DNA of 23,938 nucleotides from Alistipes sp. (GCA_019422485.1 JAHZDG010000033.1:1-23938), one strand, 5' to 3'; positions 6,943-15,862 are shown, counted from the first letter of the stretch. Notes: generated by a model not told the origin, from the letters alone. Made by a program: numbers and translations.

Positions 6943-8127
6943 CTATTCTACGTACAATACCAACCCTTTGAGGTATTCCCCTTCGGGGTGGTAAATGTTG
7001 ACCGGATGGTCGGCCGGTTGGGTGAGCTGGTGCAGAATGCGCACATTGCGTCCCGCGATGGCAGCCCCCGAAAAAACGGCCATGCGGAACTGTTCACGAT
7101 TGACCGCCTGTGAGCAACTGAAGGTGAACAGAATGCCGCCGGGACGGATTTGCTGCATGGCACGGGCGTTGAGGCGTTTGTAGCCTTGCAGAGCATTGCT
7201 GAGGGCTTTGTGGTGTTTGGCAAACGCCGGCGGATCGAGAATGAGCAGATCGTACTGACGGTCGATGCCGCGCAAAAAGTCGAATACATCGGCCGTGATC
7301 GCCCGATGCGGAGCGTCGGGACCGAAATTCAGTTCGGCATTGCGGGCGGCCAGCCGGGTGGCTGTTTCCGAACTGTCGACGGAATCGACCGACAGTGCAC
7401 CGCCTTGCAGGGCGTAGATGGAAAATCCGCCCGTATAAGAAAAAGTATTCAGTACGGTACGTCCCTTTGCATAATGACCGACTAAAGCCCGATTGTCACG
7501 TTGGTCGATGAAAAATCCGGTTTTTTGACCCTCTTCCCAGCTGACCAAAAACTGATTTCCGTTTTCGAGAACCGGCGTTTCGACTCCGCAGCCCCAAAGG
7601 TATTGGTCGCGGGCATCCAGACCGGCTTTGAAAGGAACCGTGCCGCTGCTCTTGTCATAAATGGCCTGGAGGCGTTCTCCGTACAGCTTGCGTAACGTTT
7701 CGACGATCATCTCACGGGAACGGTACATGCCGACGCTGTGACATTGCAGAACGGCTGTCGATCCGTAGATGTCGATGATCAGTCCCGGAAGCTGATCTCC
7801 TTCGCCGTGGACCAGACGATAACAGTTGGTGCGCGGATTGTCGATCAGCCCCAAAGTTTGGCGTAAGGCATAGGCTTTTTGTAGGCGGTCATACCACCAG
7901 TCGCGGTCGATAGCTTCGTCGGCCCGGAAGGTGAGGACGCGCAGCGTAATCGAGCCGATCTGGTAATGTCCCCGGGCAATGAAGTCGCCTTCCGCGGTCC
8001 AGACATCGACAATGTCGCCTTCGGCGGGGTTGCCTTCGATGTGGTGAATGGCTCCGGAGAATATCCAGGGGTGACGGCGCAGAAGCGATTCTTGTTTGCC
8101 GCGTTTGAGAATCAGTCGTTTTTGCAT
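6943..8127 (-). CDS. rlmI: 23S rRNA (cytosine) methyltransferase, RlmI-like
   Basis: A 394-residue class I SAM-dependent RNA methyltransferase of the RlmI (YccW) type, which makes 5-methylcytosine at position 1962 (E. coli numbering) of 23S rRNA in E. coli. Residues 1-75 fit the N-terminal PUA domain (LRRHPWIFSGAI, GDIVDVWTAEGDFIARG). The family signature WEEGQKTGFFIDQRDNR is at 197-213, the SAM-binding region NTFSYTGGFSIYA at 227-239, the DPPAFAK motif at 298-304 and the catalytic-type Cys in FTFSCSQ at about 338. The frame is open up to 8205. The Met at 8127 is preferred because the PUA domain begins there and the longer start would overlap the upstream exonuclease gene. The start chosen leaves a 34-nt gap, consistent with an operon. 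Confidence 0.88.
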   Translation of the reverse strand: MQKRLILKRGKQESLLRRHPWIFSGAIHHIEGNPAEGDIVDVWTAEGDFIARGHYQIGSITLRVLTFRADEAIDRDWWYDRLQKAYALRQTLGLIDNPRTNCYRLVHGEGDQLPGLIIDIYGSTAVLQCHSVGMYRSREMIVETLRKLYGERLQAIYDKSSGTVPFKAGLDARDQYLWGCGVETPVLENGNQFLVSWEEGQKTGFFIDQRDNRALVGHYAKGRTVLNTFSYTGGFSIYALQGGALSVDSVDSSETATRLAARNAELNFGPDAPHRAITADVFDFLRGIDRQYDLLILDPPAFAKHHKALSNALQGYKRLNARAMQQIRPGGILFTFSCSQAVNREQFRMAVFSGAAIAGRNVRILHQLTQPADHPVNIYHPEGEYLKGLVLYVE

Positions 8128-8161
8128 GGTCGTATGGAGTTGAAAACGCTCTGAGGAAACG

Positions 8162-8740
8162 TTATCGGGTGAGTTTGAGGTAAATTTCGCGACTGATCCA
8201 GGCATCGGTCGCTGCGTAGATTTGCTGGGCGGGGGTCAAACTGGCAGCCTCCCAGTTGCTGAGGCGTTGAGCCTTGGAGATTTTGACTCCTAAGGTGATG
8301 GCGGCCATTTTGCGTACACTCAGTTCGGCAATGCCGTATTTGCCCACGAGACTTTGCAGGTCGATAAAACCGCGTGCGTTGAATTGTCTGAGCTGTTGCA
8401 GTCCTCGGATGTCGTCCCGAATCGCTGCGCCGATTTTGATCGTGGTGCGCGATTCCAACAGTCGCAGGATGGGGCGTTCCAACGCAATCTTGTTGAGTCG
8501 GAACAGAAATGCTTTTTCGCCGGAAGAGAGTTGGAGCAGAGAGACCTTGTTGGAGACCCCTTTGGTGAACGAAGGGCGGGTTTCGGTGTCGAAGCCGATG
8601 AACTCCTGAGAACTCAGGTATTCGCAGGCCTGGGTGATGGCTTCGGAGGTGTCGACGATCACGATCGGCCCTCCAAAAGCACCGACCGGCAAGGCATTGA
8701 CCTCTTCGTTGCTGATATTTTCACGGTACATTGGCTCCAT
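8162..8740 (-). CDS. DEDDy-type 3'-5' exonuclease domain protein (RNase D/WRN exonuclease family)
   Basis: A 192-residue protein made almost wholly of one 3'-5' exonuclease domain. The DEDDy metal ligands are visible: FDTET with D51 and E53, an Asp pair in AAIRDDIRGL (109-110), and YAATDAW with Y175 and D179. There is no HRDC domain, so it is shorter than RNase D and closer to the stand-alone and WRN-type exonucleases. Substrate (DNA or RNA ends) is not predictable from the sequence. It starts 12 nt after the recQ stop codon and is followed 34 nt later by the rRNA methyltransferase gene, so the three form a probable operon. A second Met at 8731 could be the true start. Confidence 0.87.
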   Translation of the reverse strand: MEPMYRENISNEEVNALPVGAFGGPIVIVDTSEAITQACEYLSSQEFIGFDTETRPSFTKGVSNKVSLLQLSSGEKAFLFRLNKIALERPILRLLESRTTIKIGAAIRDDIRGLQQLRQFNARGFIDLQSLVGKYGIAELSVRKMAAITLGVKISKAQRLSNWEAASLTPAQQIYAATDAWISREIYLKLTR

Positions 8741-8752
8741 GGCGGCCCAAAG

Positions 8753-10551
8753 TTACCGATTAATCCTCAGTTTTCCGTCTTTTTGTTCCGATATTTTACC
8801 GCTTTCCAACAGGCGGGTGACCCGTTCCAATACCGAATCGATCTCTCCCCGGATTCCCGCGGCCAAACTCTTCAGGTCAAGGGGGCCGGCGGCCAGACGG
8901 TGAAGAATCTGTTCGTCGAGCGGGTGGGGTGTGTCGGTACGCTGCAGGCGCTGCTGTTTGCGGCGTTCCCGGCAAATGTCACACAGCCCGCAATCCTGTG
9001 GATGTTCTTCTCCAAAATAACGCTGGATAAAGGCACTGCGGCATTGGGTTGTGTTTTCGCCGTATTGCAACAGGCTTTCGAGGCGTTTGCGGGCCGTTTC
9101 CTTGCGGAGGGTATAGCTCTCCGGAGAGATATGCAGATCAGTGATCGGCAGTCGTTCTTCGGACAGCATCAACATCGGGCTGCGGTTGCCGGGGATATAC
9201 TTGATCAGGTGGAGTTGCCACAACTGTTTGAGCAGTTCGCGGACATGTTCGGTGGTGTAACCGGACAAATGAGCCAGTTCCTGTTCGTCGATGGGGCGGA
9301 AATCGCTGAACAGGCCGCTGTATTGACGCAACAGAACCGTGATCAGGTGGTCGAGCTCTTTGCGTTCGACCCGGGTGCGGTAGAGTTCGTCGCGTTGCAC
9401 GATGAAACGCACGCGGGGCGGATTGTCAACATCGTCGGCAAAGACCAGATAGCCGTTTTGCTGCAGAATTTTCAAGGCATTGAGCAGGGTGGGCATGAAC
9501 ACTTTCAGCCGGCTGCACAGTTCATAGAGATTGAGGCTCCAGGCCTGTCCCTTGCCGTCACCGATGGCGATCTGCAGGTAGTTGAAAATCCCTTCGTAGA
9601 TATGCCGGATGGTCTCCAGCGGCGGGAAATCCAAGGCCAGGCGTTGTCCGGCCCGGGTGGCATCTTCGTGCGACAGCAATAGAACCGCATAGGCCCGGGC
9701 GCCATCCCGACCGGCTCGTCCGGCTTCCTGATAATAGCTCTCCAGAGAATCACACGGATCATAGTGCACGACGACCCGTACGTCGGGTTTGTCGATGCCC
9801 ATGCCGAAGGCGTTGGTGGCCACCATGATGCGGGTGTTGCCCCGTGTCCAGTTGTCTTGTTTGAGGGTGCGCGTACGATAGTCCATGCCGCCGTGATAAC
9901 TGTCGGCGGACAGCTCGTTCTGGCGCAGAAATTCAGCGATGGTTTCGGTCTTTTCCCGCGTGCGTACGTAGACAATCCCTGAACCGGGGACGTTGTTTAA
10001 AATGCGTAGCAGATGTTCGCGTTTGTCTTCGGTGTGACGGACCAGATAGCACAGGCTCGGACGGGCAAAACTCATGCGCAACAGGTTGGGCGAACGGAAC
10101 CTTAGTTGCGTCATGATGTCCTGGCAAACTTCAGGGGTGGCCGAAGCCGTCAGGGCCAGTACCGGTACGTCGGGCTGCAGTTCACGCAGGCGGGCGATAT
10201 GCAGATAGGCGGGGCGGAAGTCGTATCCCCATTGGGAAATACAATGGGCTTCGTCGACGGTCAGCAGCGAGACACGCATTCGGGCAAATCGGGACCGAAA
10301 CAGTTCGCTGTTGATGCGTTCCGGAGAGATATACAGAAACTTGACATTGCCGTAGATGCAGTTATCCAAAAGACGGTCGATGTCCCGGGGTGAAAGGCCG
10401 CCGTGGATGGCTTCGGCCAGAATACGACGGCGGCGCAGCTGATCGACCTGATCTGTCCGGCACCTGCCGATTCGATTGCCTGTTGTTGGAGGGGACGAAA
10501 AGCATCGTAGCCCCAATAACGGCGCAGAATGGAGAGATAATCGGTACTCAT
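8753..10551 (-). pseudogene. recQ: ATP-dependent DNA helicase RecQ, internal deletion with frameshift
   Basis: The start at 10551 encodes a normal RecQ N-terminus with the Q motif (FRPLQQQ, residues 18-24) and reads to about residue 33 (AGAGQ). The next bases jump straight to DQVDQL, which in RecQ proteins follows motif Ia. About 38 residues carrying the phosphate-binding motif I (PTGGGKS in E. coli RecQ) and Ia are missing, and the continuation is in another frame; total length (1799 nt) implies a loss congruent to 1 modulo 3. After the junction (about 10454) the protein is intact: DEAH box (10244-10255), TASAT motif, helicase C domain with GMGIDKPDVR and EAGRAGRDG, Zn-binding Cys cluster (about 8960-9045), and winged-helix regions. 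Without Walker A no ATPase activity is expected. An ATG at 10516 could start a 587-residue product in the downstream frame. It is either a pseudogene or an assembly error. Confidence 0.85.
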
Positions 10552-10577
10552 GGGATAATCAATGCTGGAGAATAGGT

Positions 10578-10585
10578 CAAATTTA
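10578..10585 (-). promoter_or_regulatory. Candidate -7 box for the recQ operon
   Basis: TAAATTTG on the minus strand matches TAnnTTTG and lies 26 nt before the recQ ATG, giving a short leader. I find no TTTG at 19-21 nt upstream, so only the -7 element supports it. Confidence 0.45.
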
Positions 10586-10676
10586 CGGCAATTTCTTCGG
10601 AAACCGTTGTTTTTGTTCTCGGAAATTTGAATGGTCTGATGCGTTAATGATCCATCAGAGCCTGAAAGGAACCTGG

Positions 10677-10699
10677 AAAAATTCCGGTCCGAGCCGGAA
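10677..10699 (-). terminator. Second hairpin with U tract downstream of plsY
   Basis: TTCCGG (10682-10687) pairs with CCGGAA (10694-10699) around six bases; on the minus strand it is followed by five Ts. It lies about 20 nt beyond the first terminator and may act as a backup that insulates recQ from plsY. Confidence 0.5.
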
Positions 10700-10718
10700 A
10701 ACCTTAACCATGAAGCAT

Positions 10719-10750
10719 AAAAAATCCCGAAAGTACAGGAACTTCCGGGA
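10719..10750 (-). terminator. Intrinsic terminator of plsY
   Basis: On the minus strand a 10-bp stem with one G-U wobble (10741-10750 with 10725-10734) and a six-base loop is followed by six Ts. It starts 29 nt after the plsY stop. Confidence 0.82.
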
Positions 10751-10778
10751 ATAAAGGTGGAGGCAGAAAATCGGGGAT

Positions 10779-11414
10779 TTATGCCTTAGGGTCTTTCTTT
10801 TGGGATAAATAAGTTTTGGATTCGGTGCCGCTGAGCAGTCGTTTGATGTTTTTGCGGTGGGTGAACAGCAACAGCACCGCGATGACGCAACTGAACACGA
10901 TCAGGGTGGTCGACCGTTCGCCGAATACCCCGATGACGAAAATCGGGAAGGCGATTCCGGCACTCATTGACCCCAAAGATACGTAGTGGGTGGTCGCCAG
11001 GATGAGGATGAACACCAGCAGACAGAGCAGAACCGCCGACGGATAGACCCCTAAAGTGGCACCGGCCAGGGTGGCTACTCCTTTCCCGCCTTTGAAGCCG
11101 GCGAAGATCGGGAGAATGTGTCCGATGACGGCAGCGGCTACCAGTGCGATTTTGAGGTTGAACATGGCATCGGAGCCGGCTTCATAACCGGACAGGTGCG
11201 ACAACATGACGGCGGCGAAACCTTTGAAGACATCGAGCAGAAAGACCGGAAGAGCGGCGCGTCGGCCTAATACGCGGAGGGTGTTGGTAGCTCCGGCGTT
11301 GTGGCTGCCGTGTTCGCGAACGTCGATGCCGTAGAAATGACGGCCGATCCAAACTGCACTGGGAATCGAGCCCAACAGGTAGGCGATCACCAATAAAAAG
11401 AGATTGAGTGCCAT
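10779..11414 (-). CDS. plsY: Acyl-phosphate:glycerol-3-phosphate acyltransferase PlsY
   Basis: A 211-residue integral membrane protein that adds an acyl group from acyl-phosphate to the sn-1 position of glycerol-3-phosphate, the first acylation of phospholipid synthesis in most bacteria. The three conserved PlsY motifs are present: LLGSIPSAVWIGR (about 14-26), HGSHNAGATNTLR (about 35-47) and GHILPIFAGFKGGKGVAT (about 98-115). The remainder is hydrophobic with several TM helices, and the C-terminus has HRKNIKRLLSGTE typical of the family. Length is normal. The gene appears monocistronic: a -7-like box lies upstream and two hairpins downstream. Confidence 0.96.
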   Translation of the reverse strand: MALNLFLLVIAYLLGSIPSAVWIGRHFYGIDVREHGSHNAGATNTLRVLGRRAALPVFLLDVFKGFAAVMLSHLSGYEAGSDAMFNLKIALVAAAVIGHILPIFAGFKGGKGVATLAGATLGVYPSAVLLCLLVFILILATTHYVSLGSMSAGIAFPIFVIGVFGERSTTLIVFSCVIAVLLLFTHRKNIKRLLSGTESKTYLSQKKDPKA

Positions 11415-11852
11415 AATCGATCAACTTACAGGGGCCGAATCGGACTGGTTTGGGTGGATGTCGGAAAGCCTGAAAAGCTTCCGGCATGGGGTTCGGCTGA
11501 CCTATTTATAGAGCAAAGGTAACTAAAAACGGGTTCTTTGAGGCGCTTTCAATGGAAGTTTCCCGGAAAATCCGCATTTTTGCGAAATAAATATTGTATC
11601 TTCGATGACGGTAAACGCTTCTCCGCCTTGGAGATGGTGGCGGATCGAAGTGAAAGTGCCGAAGAGAAAATTTTTGTGGATAGGCCGAATGGTGACGCCT
11701 CTCCTTGACATGTACAACAGATCGGATTGTTTGGCGATAGCCGAATTTTTTCAGAGTCATAGGAAACGGAGCGTGAAATGGGGCGGGGAGCCTGGGACAA
11801 TGGGAAGGCTTTGGGACGGGACGAAACAATCGGACTTTAAACAGATAGAGGG
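11415..11852. other. Intergenic region between divergent plsY and YitT-family gene
   Basis: About 440 nt without a credible gene. It holds a -7-like box for plsY (11514-11521, minus). A weaker plus-strand match, TATCTTCG at 11597-11604, would leave a leader of about 245 nt for the YitT-family gene, but no -33 box is correctly spaced. The plus strand from 11605 to 11852 is purine-rich and has an open frame without similarity that I can recognise. Confidence 0.55.
11514..11521 (-). promoter_or_regulatory. Candidate -7 box for plsY
   Basis: TACCTTTG on the minus strand is a full match to TAnnTTTG, about 100 nt before the plsY start. There is no matching -33 element at the usual distance. Confidence 0.45.
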
Positions 11853-12770
11853 ATGAACAAAGCTGTCGTAGAGAAAATCAAAAGCCGACTTAATTTTCGT
11901 ACTTGGTTACTGTTGATAACCGGTAGTTTTGTGATGTCGGCCGGTTTTGTCCTGTTTATGAACCCGTATCAGGTCGTGCCGGGAGGGGTCTATGGTCTGG
12001 GGATCGTTCTGCATGCCCTCTTCCCGGATATTCAGGTCGGAACCTATGGGCTGATGTTCGATATCCCTTTGCTGCTGATCGGCTTTAAAGTGTTCGGGCA
12101 ACATTTTGGGATCAAAACCATCATATCGGCCCTGATGATCCCGCTGATGATGAATGCCATGACATTGTTGATCGGCAGTACCCCAGAAACCATCTTCGGG
12201 GGACATATGGACCTCTCCAACGATATGTTTCTGGTGTGTGTGTTTGGCGGTGTGCTGATCGGTACGGGATTGGGACTGATTATTAAAACACACGCTACCT
12301 CGGGAGGTACCGATATCGTGGCCATGTTGTTGAGTCGCTATGCCCGGATCCCGTTTTCGCGGGGGGTTCTGCTGGCCGATTCACTGGTGGTGCTGGCCGG
12401 AATCATCGTTTTGGAAAATTGGCGCTTGCCGCTTTACTCCTTGGTGACTATCTTTGTCACCACGCGCATGATCGACTTTATCGTCGACGGGCCCAGTTAC
12501 GATAAATTGTTGTTCATTATTACGAACCGGCAGGAAGATATCAAGCGTTTTATCCTGGATAACATGAGCCGTGGAGGGACGTTCGTCAAATCGACGGGCA
12601 TGTATACGGGACAGACACGCGATATGATCTTTCTGGTCGTCAGTCGTAGTGAGGTTTCGCTGGTCAAGTCCAAGATCAAGGAGATCGATCCGGCCGCTTT
12701 CGTGGTGGTGGTCAATGCCCACGAAACGTTTGGAGACGGGTTCAAACCCTTCCCGGAAACCAATTTGTAG
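11853..12770 (+). CDS. YitT-family membrane protein (DUF161 plus DUF2179)
   Basis: A 305-residue protein with the usual two-part layout of the YitT family. Residues about 15-205 hold five or more hydrophobic segments, including FVLFMNPYQVVPGGVYGLGI and the conserved THATSGGTDI around residue 150. Residues about 220-298 form a soluble DUF2179 domain (GGTFVKSTGMYTG, FLVVSRSEV, VNAHETFGDGF). The transported or sensed substrate of the family is not known to me. The start has a purine-rich stretch (AGATAGAGGG) just before the ATG. miaB follows after 63 nt in the same direction, so co-transcription is possible. Confidence 0.9.
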   Translation: MNKAVVEKIKSRLNFRTWLLLITGSFVMSAGFVLFMNPYQVVPGGVYGLGIVLHALFPDIQVGTYGLMFDIPLLLIGFKVFGQHFGIKTIISALMIPLMMNAMTLLIGSTPETIFGGHMDLSNDMFLVCVFGGVLIGTGLGLIIKTHATSGGTDIVAMLLSRYARIPFSRGVLLADSLVVLAGIIVLENWRLPLYSLVTIFVTTRMIDFIVDGPSYDKLLFIITNRQEDIKRFILDNMSRGGTFVKSTGMYTGQTRDMIFLVVSRSEVSLVKSKIKEIDPAAFVVVVNAHETFGDGFKPFPETNL

Positions 12771-12833
12771 CCGGTGCGTGGAAAAGGGAAGGTGTTCCGG
12801 CCGGAGGGTCGGACGTGATAAAAATGATTTTGC

Positions 12834-14213
12834 ATGTCTATTCCAACTGTATCTTATGCTTCGCTGCGTCCTCTGACCGGGGACGGTCGTAAAGTCTATA
12901 TCGAAACTTATGGCTGTCAGATGAATGTCAATGACAGTGAAGTGGTGCTTTCCATCCTGCAGGACGAAGGGTTCCGCTATACGGAACAGATCGAACAAGC
13001 CGATGTGATTCTGGTGAACACCTGCTCGATCCGGGATAATGCCGAACAGCGTATCTGGGGGCGTTTGCGGGAATTCATTCCGTTGAAACGGCACAACAAA
13101 CAACTGCTGGTGGGCGTCATCGGCTGTATGGCCGAACGTCTGCGGGAGCGTCTGCTCGAAGAACGGGAAGGGGTGGTCGATCTGGTGGCGGGCCCCGATG
13201 CCTATCGCGATTTGCCGCGGCTGTTGCGTCTGGCTGAAGGTGGCGAAAAAGCGGTCAATGTGTTGTTGTCGCGTGAGGAAACCTATGCCGAAATCGCTCC
13301 CGTCCGGCTCGATAAAAACGGGGTGAGCGCCTTTATCTCCATCATGCGGGGGTGCAACAACATGTGCTCCTATTGTGTGGTTCCCTATACCCGGGGCGGA
13401 GAACGCAGCCGGGATCCCCAAACCATTTTGGCGGAAGCTCGCCGTCTGTTTGAAGGAGGCTATCGGGAAGTGACCCTTTTGGGGCAGAATGTCAATTCGT
13501 ACTGCTGGAAAACCGAGCAGGGCGAGACGAAATTTGCCGATCTGTTGGCGGCGGTGGCGGAGATCAGTCCTCGGTTGCGGGTGCGTTTTTCGACCTCCCA
13601 TCCGAAGGATCTGAGCGATGAAGTGCTCCATACGATGGCCCGTTATCCCAATTTGTGTCGGGCGATCCATCTGCCTGCCCAGTCGGGAAGTACACGGATG
13701 CTGGAGCTGATGAACCGGAAATATACCCGGGAATGGTATTTGGATCGGATTGCTGCCATTCGGCATATTTTGCCCGATTGTGCCATCTCGACCGACCTGA
13801 TTGCCGGCTTTTGTACCGAAACCGAAGAGGATCACGAACAGACACTCTCTCTGATGAAGGAAGTGGGTTATGCCTCGGCCTTCATGTTTAAATATTCGGA
13901 ACGCCCCAATACGCGAGCCGCCCGCCATATGAAGGATGATGTGCCCGATGAGGTGAAAACGGCCCGCCTGACCCAGATTATCAATCTGCAGAACGAACTT
14001 TCGCTGAACAGCAATCGCCAGGATGTGGGGAAAGTTTTCGAGGTTTTGGTCGAAGGAGTGTCGAAACGAAGCGATGCCCAACTATTTGGACGTACCTCAC
14101 AGAACAAGGTCGTGGTATTCGATCGCGGAGAGGTCTCTGTGGGCGATTATGTCAAGGTGCGGGTGACCGATTGTTCGTCGGCTACGCTCCATGGCGAGCT
14201 TTGTGCGGAATAG
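12834..14213 (+). CDS. miaB: tRNA-2-methylthio-N6-dimethylallyladenosine synthase MiaB
   Basis: A 459-residue radical-SAM methylthiotransferase that adds the 2-methylthio group to i6A37 of tRNAs reading UNN codons. The N-terminal UPF0004 domain has the three cluster cysteines at C28 (ETYGCQMNVNDSE), C64 (VNTCSIRDNA) and C98 (GVIGCMAERL). The radical-SAM cluster motif CNNMCSYC has its cysteines at 174, 178 and 181, followed by VPYTRGGERSR, the MiaB-type signature. The C-terminal TRAM domain occupies about 394-457. Length and all six ligands are normal. It lies 63 nt after the YitT-family gene; no clear terminator is seen in the 150 nt before the next gene. Confidence 0.97.
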   Translation: MSIPTVSYASLRPLTGDGRKVYIETYGCQMNVNDSEVVLSILQDEGFRYTEQIEQADVILVNTCSIRDNAEQRIWGRLREFIPLKRHNKQLLVGVIGCMAERLRERLLEEREGVVDLVAGPDAYRDLPRLLRLAEGGEKAVNVLLSREETYAEIAPVRLDKNGVSAFISIMRGCNNMCSYCVVPYTRGGERSRDPQTILAEARRLFEGGYREVTLLGQNVNSYCWKTEQGETKFADLLAAVAEISPRLRVRFSTSHPKDLSDEVLHTMARYPNLCRAIHLPAQSGSTRMLELMNRKYTREWYLDRIAAIRHILPDCAISTDLIAGFCTETEEDHEQTLSLMKEVGYASAFMFKYSERPNTRAARHMKDDVPDEVKTARLTQIINLQNELSLNSNRQDVGKVFEVLVEGVSKRSDAQLFGRTSQNKVVVFDRGEVSVGDYVKVRVTDCSSATLHGELCAE

Positions 14214-14363
14214 TATGCTGTACGGGCAGGCTCCGATTCGGCAGAAAGTTGCGAACGGGGTGCTCTTTTGGGGAGGGTAGGATAGTCCCGTGGTGAGCTT
14301 TTTACTGCCGGGTTGTGAAGAGGGTGTTTCATTCCGGCGAAGGTTTTCGATTAGACAGAGAAG

Positions 14364-15263
14364 ATGATAACCGATTTCAGGCTGAAAGTATTTAAAACGG
14401 TGGCCGATCGTCTGAGTTTTACGCGGGCGGCCCGGGAGTTGTTTATCTCTCAGCCTGCGGTGACCAAACAGATCGGGGAGTTGGAAAAACAGCTCGGAAC
14501 CAATCTGTTCCTGCGCCAAGGCAATCGCATAGCCCTGACACCACAGGGAGAACATCTGTTGGAGTATGCCAATCGTATTCTGGCGCTGTACGGGGAGTTG
14601 GGAGACGAGTTTGCCGATCGGACAGCGCCGCCCGAAGGAGAATTGCGTCTGGGTGCCAGTACAACCATCGCACAATATGTGTTGCCGGGATTGTTGGCCC
14701 GTTTCCGCAAGCGTTATCCCGGTATCGTTCTACATGTGGAGAGCGGAAATACCCAACAGATTGAACAGGCCGTTCATGATGCCCGTATCGATTTCGGAAT
14801 GATCGAGGGTATGGCTTCGGTGGCTACGCTCCATTATGAGCCCTTTATGCTGGATGAGCTGGTGTTGGTGACGGCGGCCTCCAATTCGGCGTTTCGTCGC
14901 GAAGAGATAAAATCGGCTGAATTACCCGAATACCCGCTGGTGATTCGAGAAAGTGGGTCGGGTACTTTGGATGTGATCGAAAAGGCGTTGTCGACTCGAG
15001 GTCTTTCGTTGAAGAAACTCCGCATTGATATGCAGTGGGGGAGTACGGAGAGTATCAAACGCTATTTGTTGGCGTCGGGGAGTTTTGCTTTCCTGAGTGT
15101 GCATGCCATCTTGGATGAGCTGACACGGGGCCAGTTGAGGGTGGTGGAAGTGAGCGATTTGTCGATCGAGCGCAGGTTCCATTTCGTGTCGATGCACGGG
15201 CGTACCGGGCGTCTGAGTGAGCTTTTCAAACAATTCTGTCTCTCCCAGACCCATTTGCTCTGA
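14364..15263 (+). CDS. LysR-type transcriptional regulator
   Basis: A 299-residue LTTR. Residues about 5-64 form the winged helix-turn-helix (FKTVADRLSFTRAAREL, then ISQPAVTKQIGELEKQLG, then LFLRQGNRIALTPQGEHLL). Residues about 88-295 form the periplasmic-binding-like effector domain (LRLGASTTIAQYVLPGLLARF onward). The latter is closest in style to the CysB/CysL/CbbR-like branch, but the effector and target cannot be told from here. Unusually for an LTTR, no divergent partner gene is present: the upstream neighbour is miaB in the same direction and the downstream one is convergent rplT. It may therefore regulate a distant locus. Confidence 0.9.
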   Translation: MITDFRLKVFKTVADRLSFTRAARELFISQPAVTKQIGELEKQLGTNLFLRQGNRIALTPQGEHLLEYANRILALYGELGDEFADRTAPPEGELRLGASTTIAQYVLPGLLARFRKRYPGIVLHVESGNTQQIEQAVHDARIDFGMIEGMASVATLHYEPFMLDELVLVTAASNSAFRREEIKSAELPEYPLVIRESGSGTLDVIEKALSTRGLSLKKLRIDMQWGSTESIKRYLLASGSFAFLSVHAILDELTRGQLRVVEVSDLSIERRFHFVSMHGRTGRLSELFKQFCLSQTHLL

Positions 15264-15450
15264 ACGTATTCATTGCAGAACTTTTTCGGGCGGAATGCTG
15301 AGTGGGCAGAGAAGAGCCCGTTAAGCGGTGTGTCTATTATTGAGAGGCGAGTTGAGCAGACCGCTTTTTGATGTAGTGAATCTTTGGATGCCTTGACTGT
15401 CTGCTGGAAAAAGATTTCATAAGGATAGGTCAAGTGGGGTGAAAGTCAAA

Positions 15451-15477
15451 TAAAAATCCGGACCTTACGATCCGGAT
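15451..15477 (-). terminator. Distal terminator hairpin of rpmI-rplT
   Basis: ATCCGGA (15456-15462) pairs with TCCGGAT (15471-15477) around eight bases. On the minus strand it is followed by TTTTATTTG. It is a second hairpin behind the main terminator at 15489-15513. Confidence 0.6.
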
Positions 15478-15488
15478 CAGGCAAAAAG

Positions 15489-15513
15489 AAAGCCGCCCGA
15501 GAAGGGCGGCTTT
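15489..15513. terminator. Bidirectional terminator between lysR-type gene and rplT
   Basis: AAAGCCGCCC (15489-15498) pairs with GGGCGGCTTT (15504-15513) around GAGAA. The minus-strand RNA continues CTTTTTG and the plus-strand RNA TCATTTATTT, so it can end both convergent transcripts. It begins five bases after the rplT stop codon. Confidence 0.88.
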
Positions 15514-15517
15514 TCAT

Positions 15518-15862
15518 TTATTTAACTGTTTTAACCACTTTTTCGAAGGCCTTGGGGTGATTCATCGCCAGGTCGGCAAGCACCTTGCGGTTGAGTGCGA
15601 TTCCTTTGGCGTTGACTTTGCCCATAAATTCCGAATAGGTCATTCCGTAGGTGCGAGCGGCGGCGTTGATACGCTGAATCCACAGGCTGCGGAATTGACG
15701 TTTTTTGGCTTTGCGGTCGCGGTAAGCGTAGGTAAGACCTTTTTCGACGGTGTTTTTGGCAACCGTCCATACATTTCCCCTTGAACCAAAGTTACCCTTG
15801 GCAAGCTTCAAAACTTTTTTTCTTCTGGCTCTCGATGCGACAGCATTGACTGACCTTGGCAT
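15518..15862 (-). CDS. rplT: 50S ribosomal protein L20
   Basis: A 114-residue protein matching bacterial L20 along its whole length: a basic N-terminal extension (MPRSVNAVASRARRKKVLKL), the central YRDRKAKKRQFRSLWIQRIN segment, and a C-terminus with LADLAMNHPKAFEKVV. It binds 23S rRNA early in large-subunit assembly, and in other bacteria it represses its own mRNA. It follows rpmI after 98 nt in the same transcript. That gap contains a hairpin CCCCG-N5-CGGGG (15902-15916). Confidence 0.98.
   Translation of the reverse strand: MPRSVNAVASRARRKKVLKLAKGNFGSRGNVWTVAKNTVEKGLTYAYRDRKAKKRQFRSLWIQRINAAARTYGMTYSEFMGKVNAKGIALNRKVLADLAMNHPKAFEKVVKTVK

Noticed and set aside
8128..8205. Extended N-terminus for the RlmI-like protein
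   Set aside because: The extra 26 residues overlap the exonuclease gene, are not like the PUA domain, and the family start matches the Met at 8127.
8354..9682. 442-residue open frame on the plus strand
   Set aside because: It is the reverse of the exonuclease and recQ reading frames, crosses two real genes and shows no motif.
11705..11710. TTGACA in the plsY/YitT-gene spacer as a classical -35 box
   Set aside because: No TATAAT-like box follows at 16-18 nt, and this phylum uses TTTG/TAnnTTTG promoters.
12381..14081. 566-residue open frame on the minus strand
   Set aside because: It is antisense to the end of the YitT-family gene and nearly all of miaB, both of which show full family motifs. 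The translated product is His/Gln/Ile-rich with no recognisable domain.
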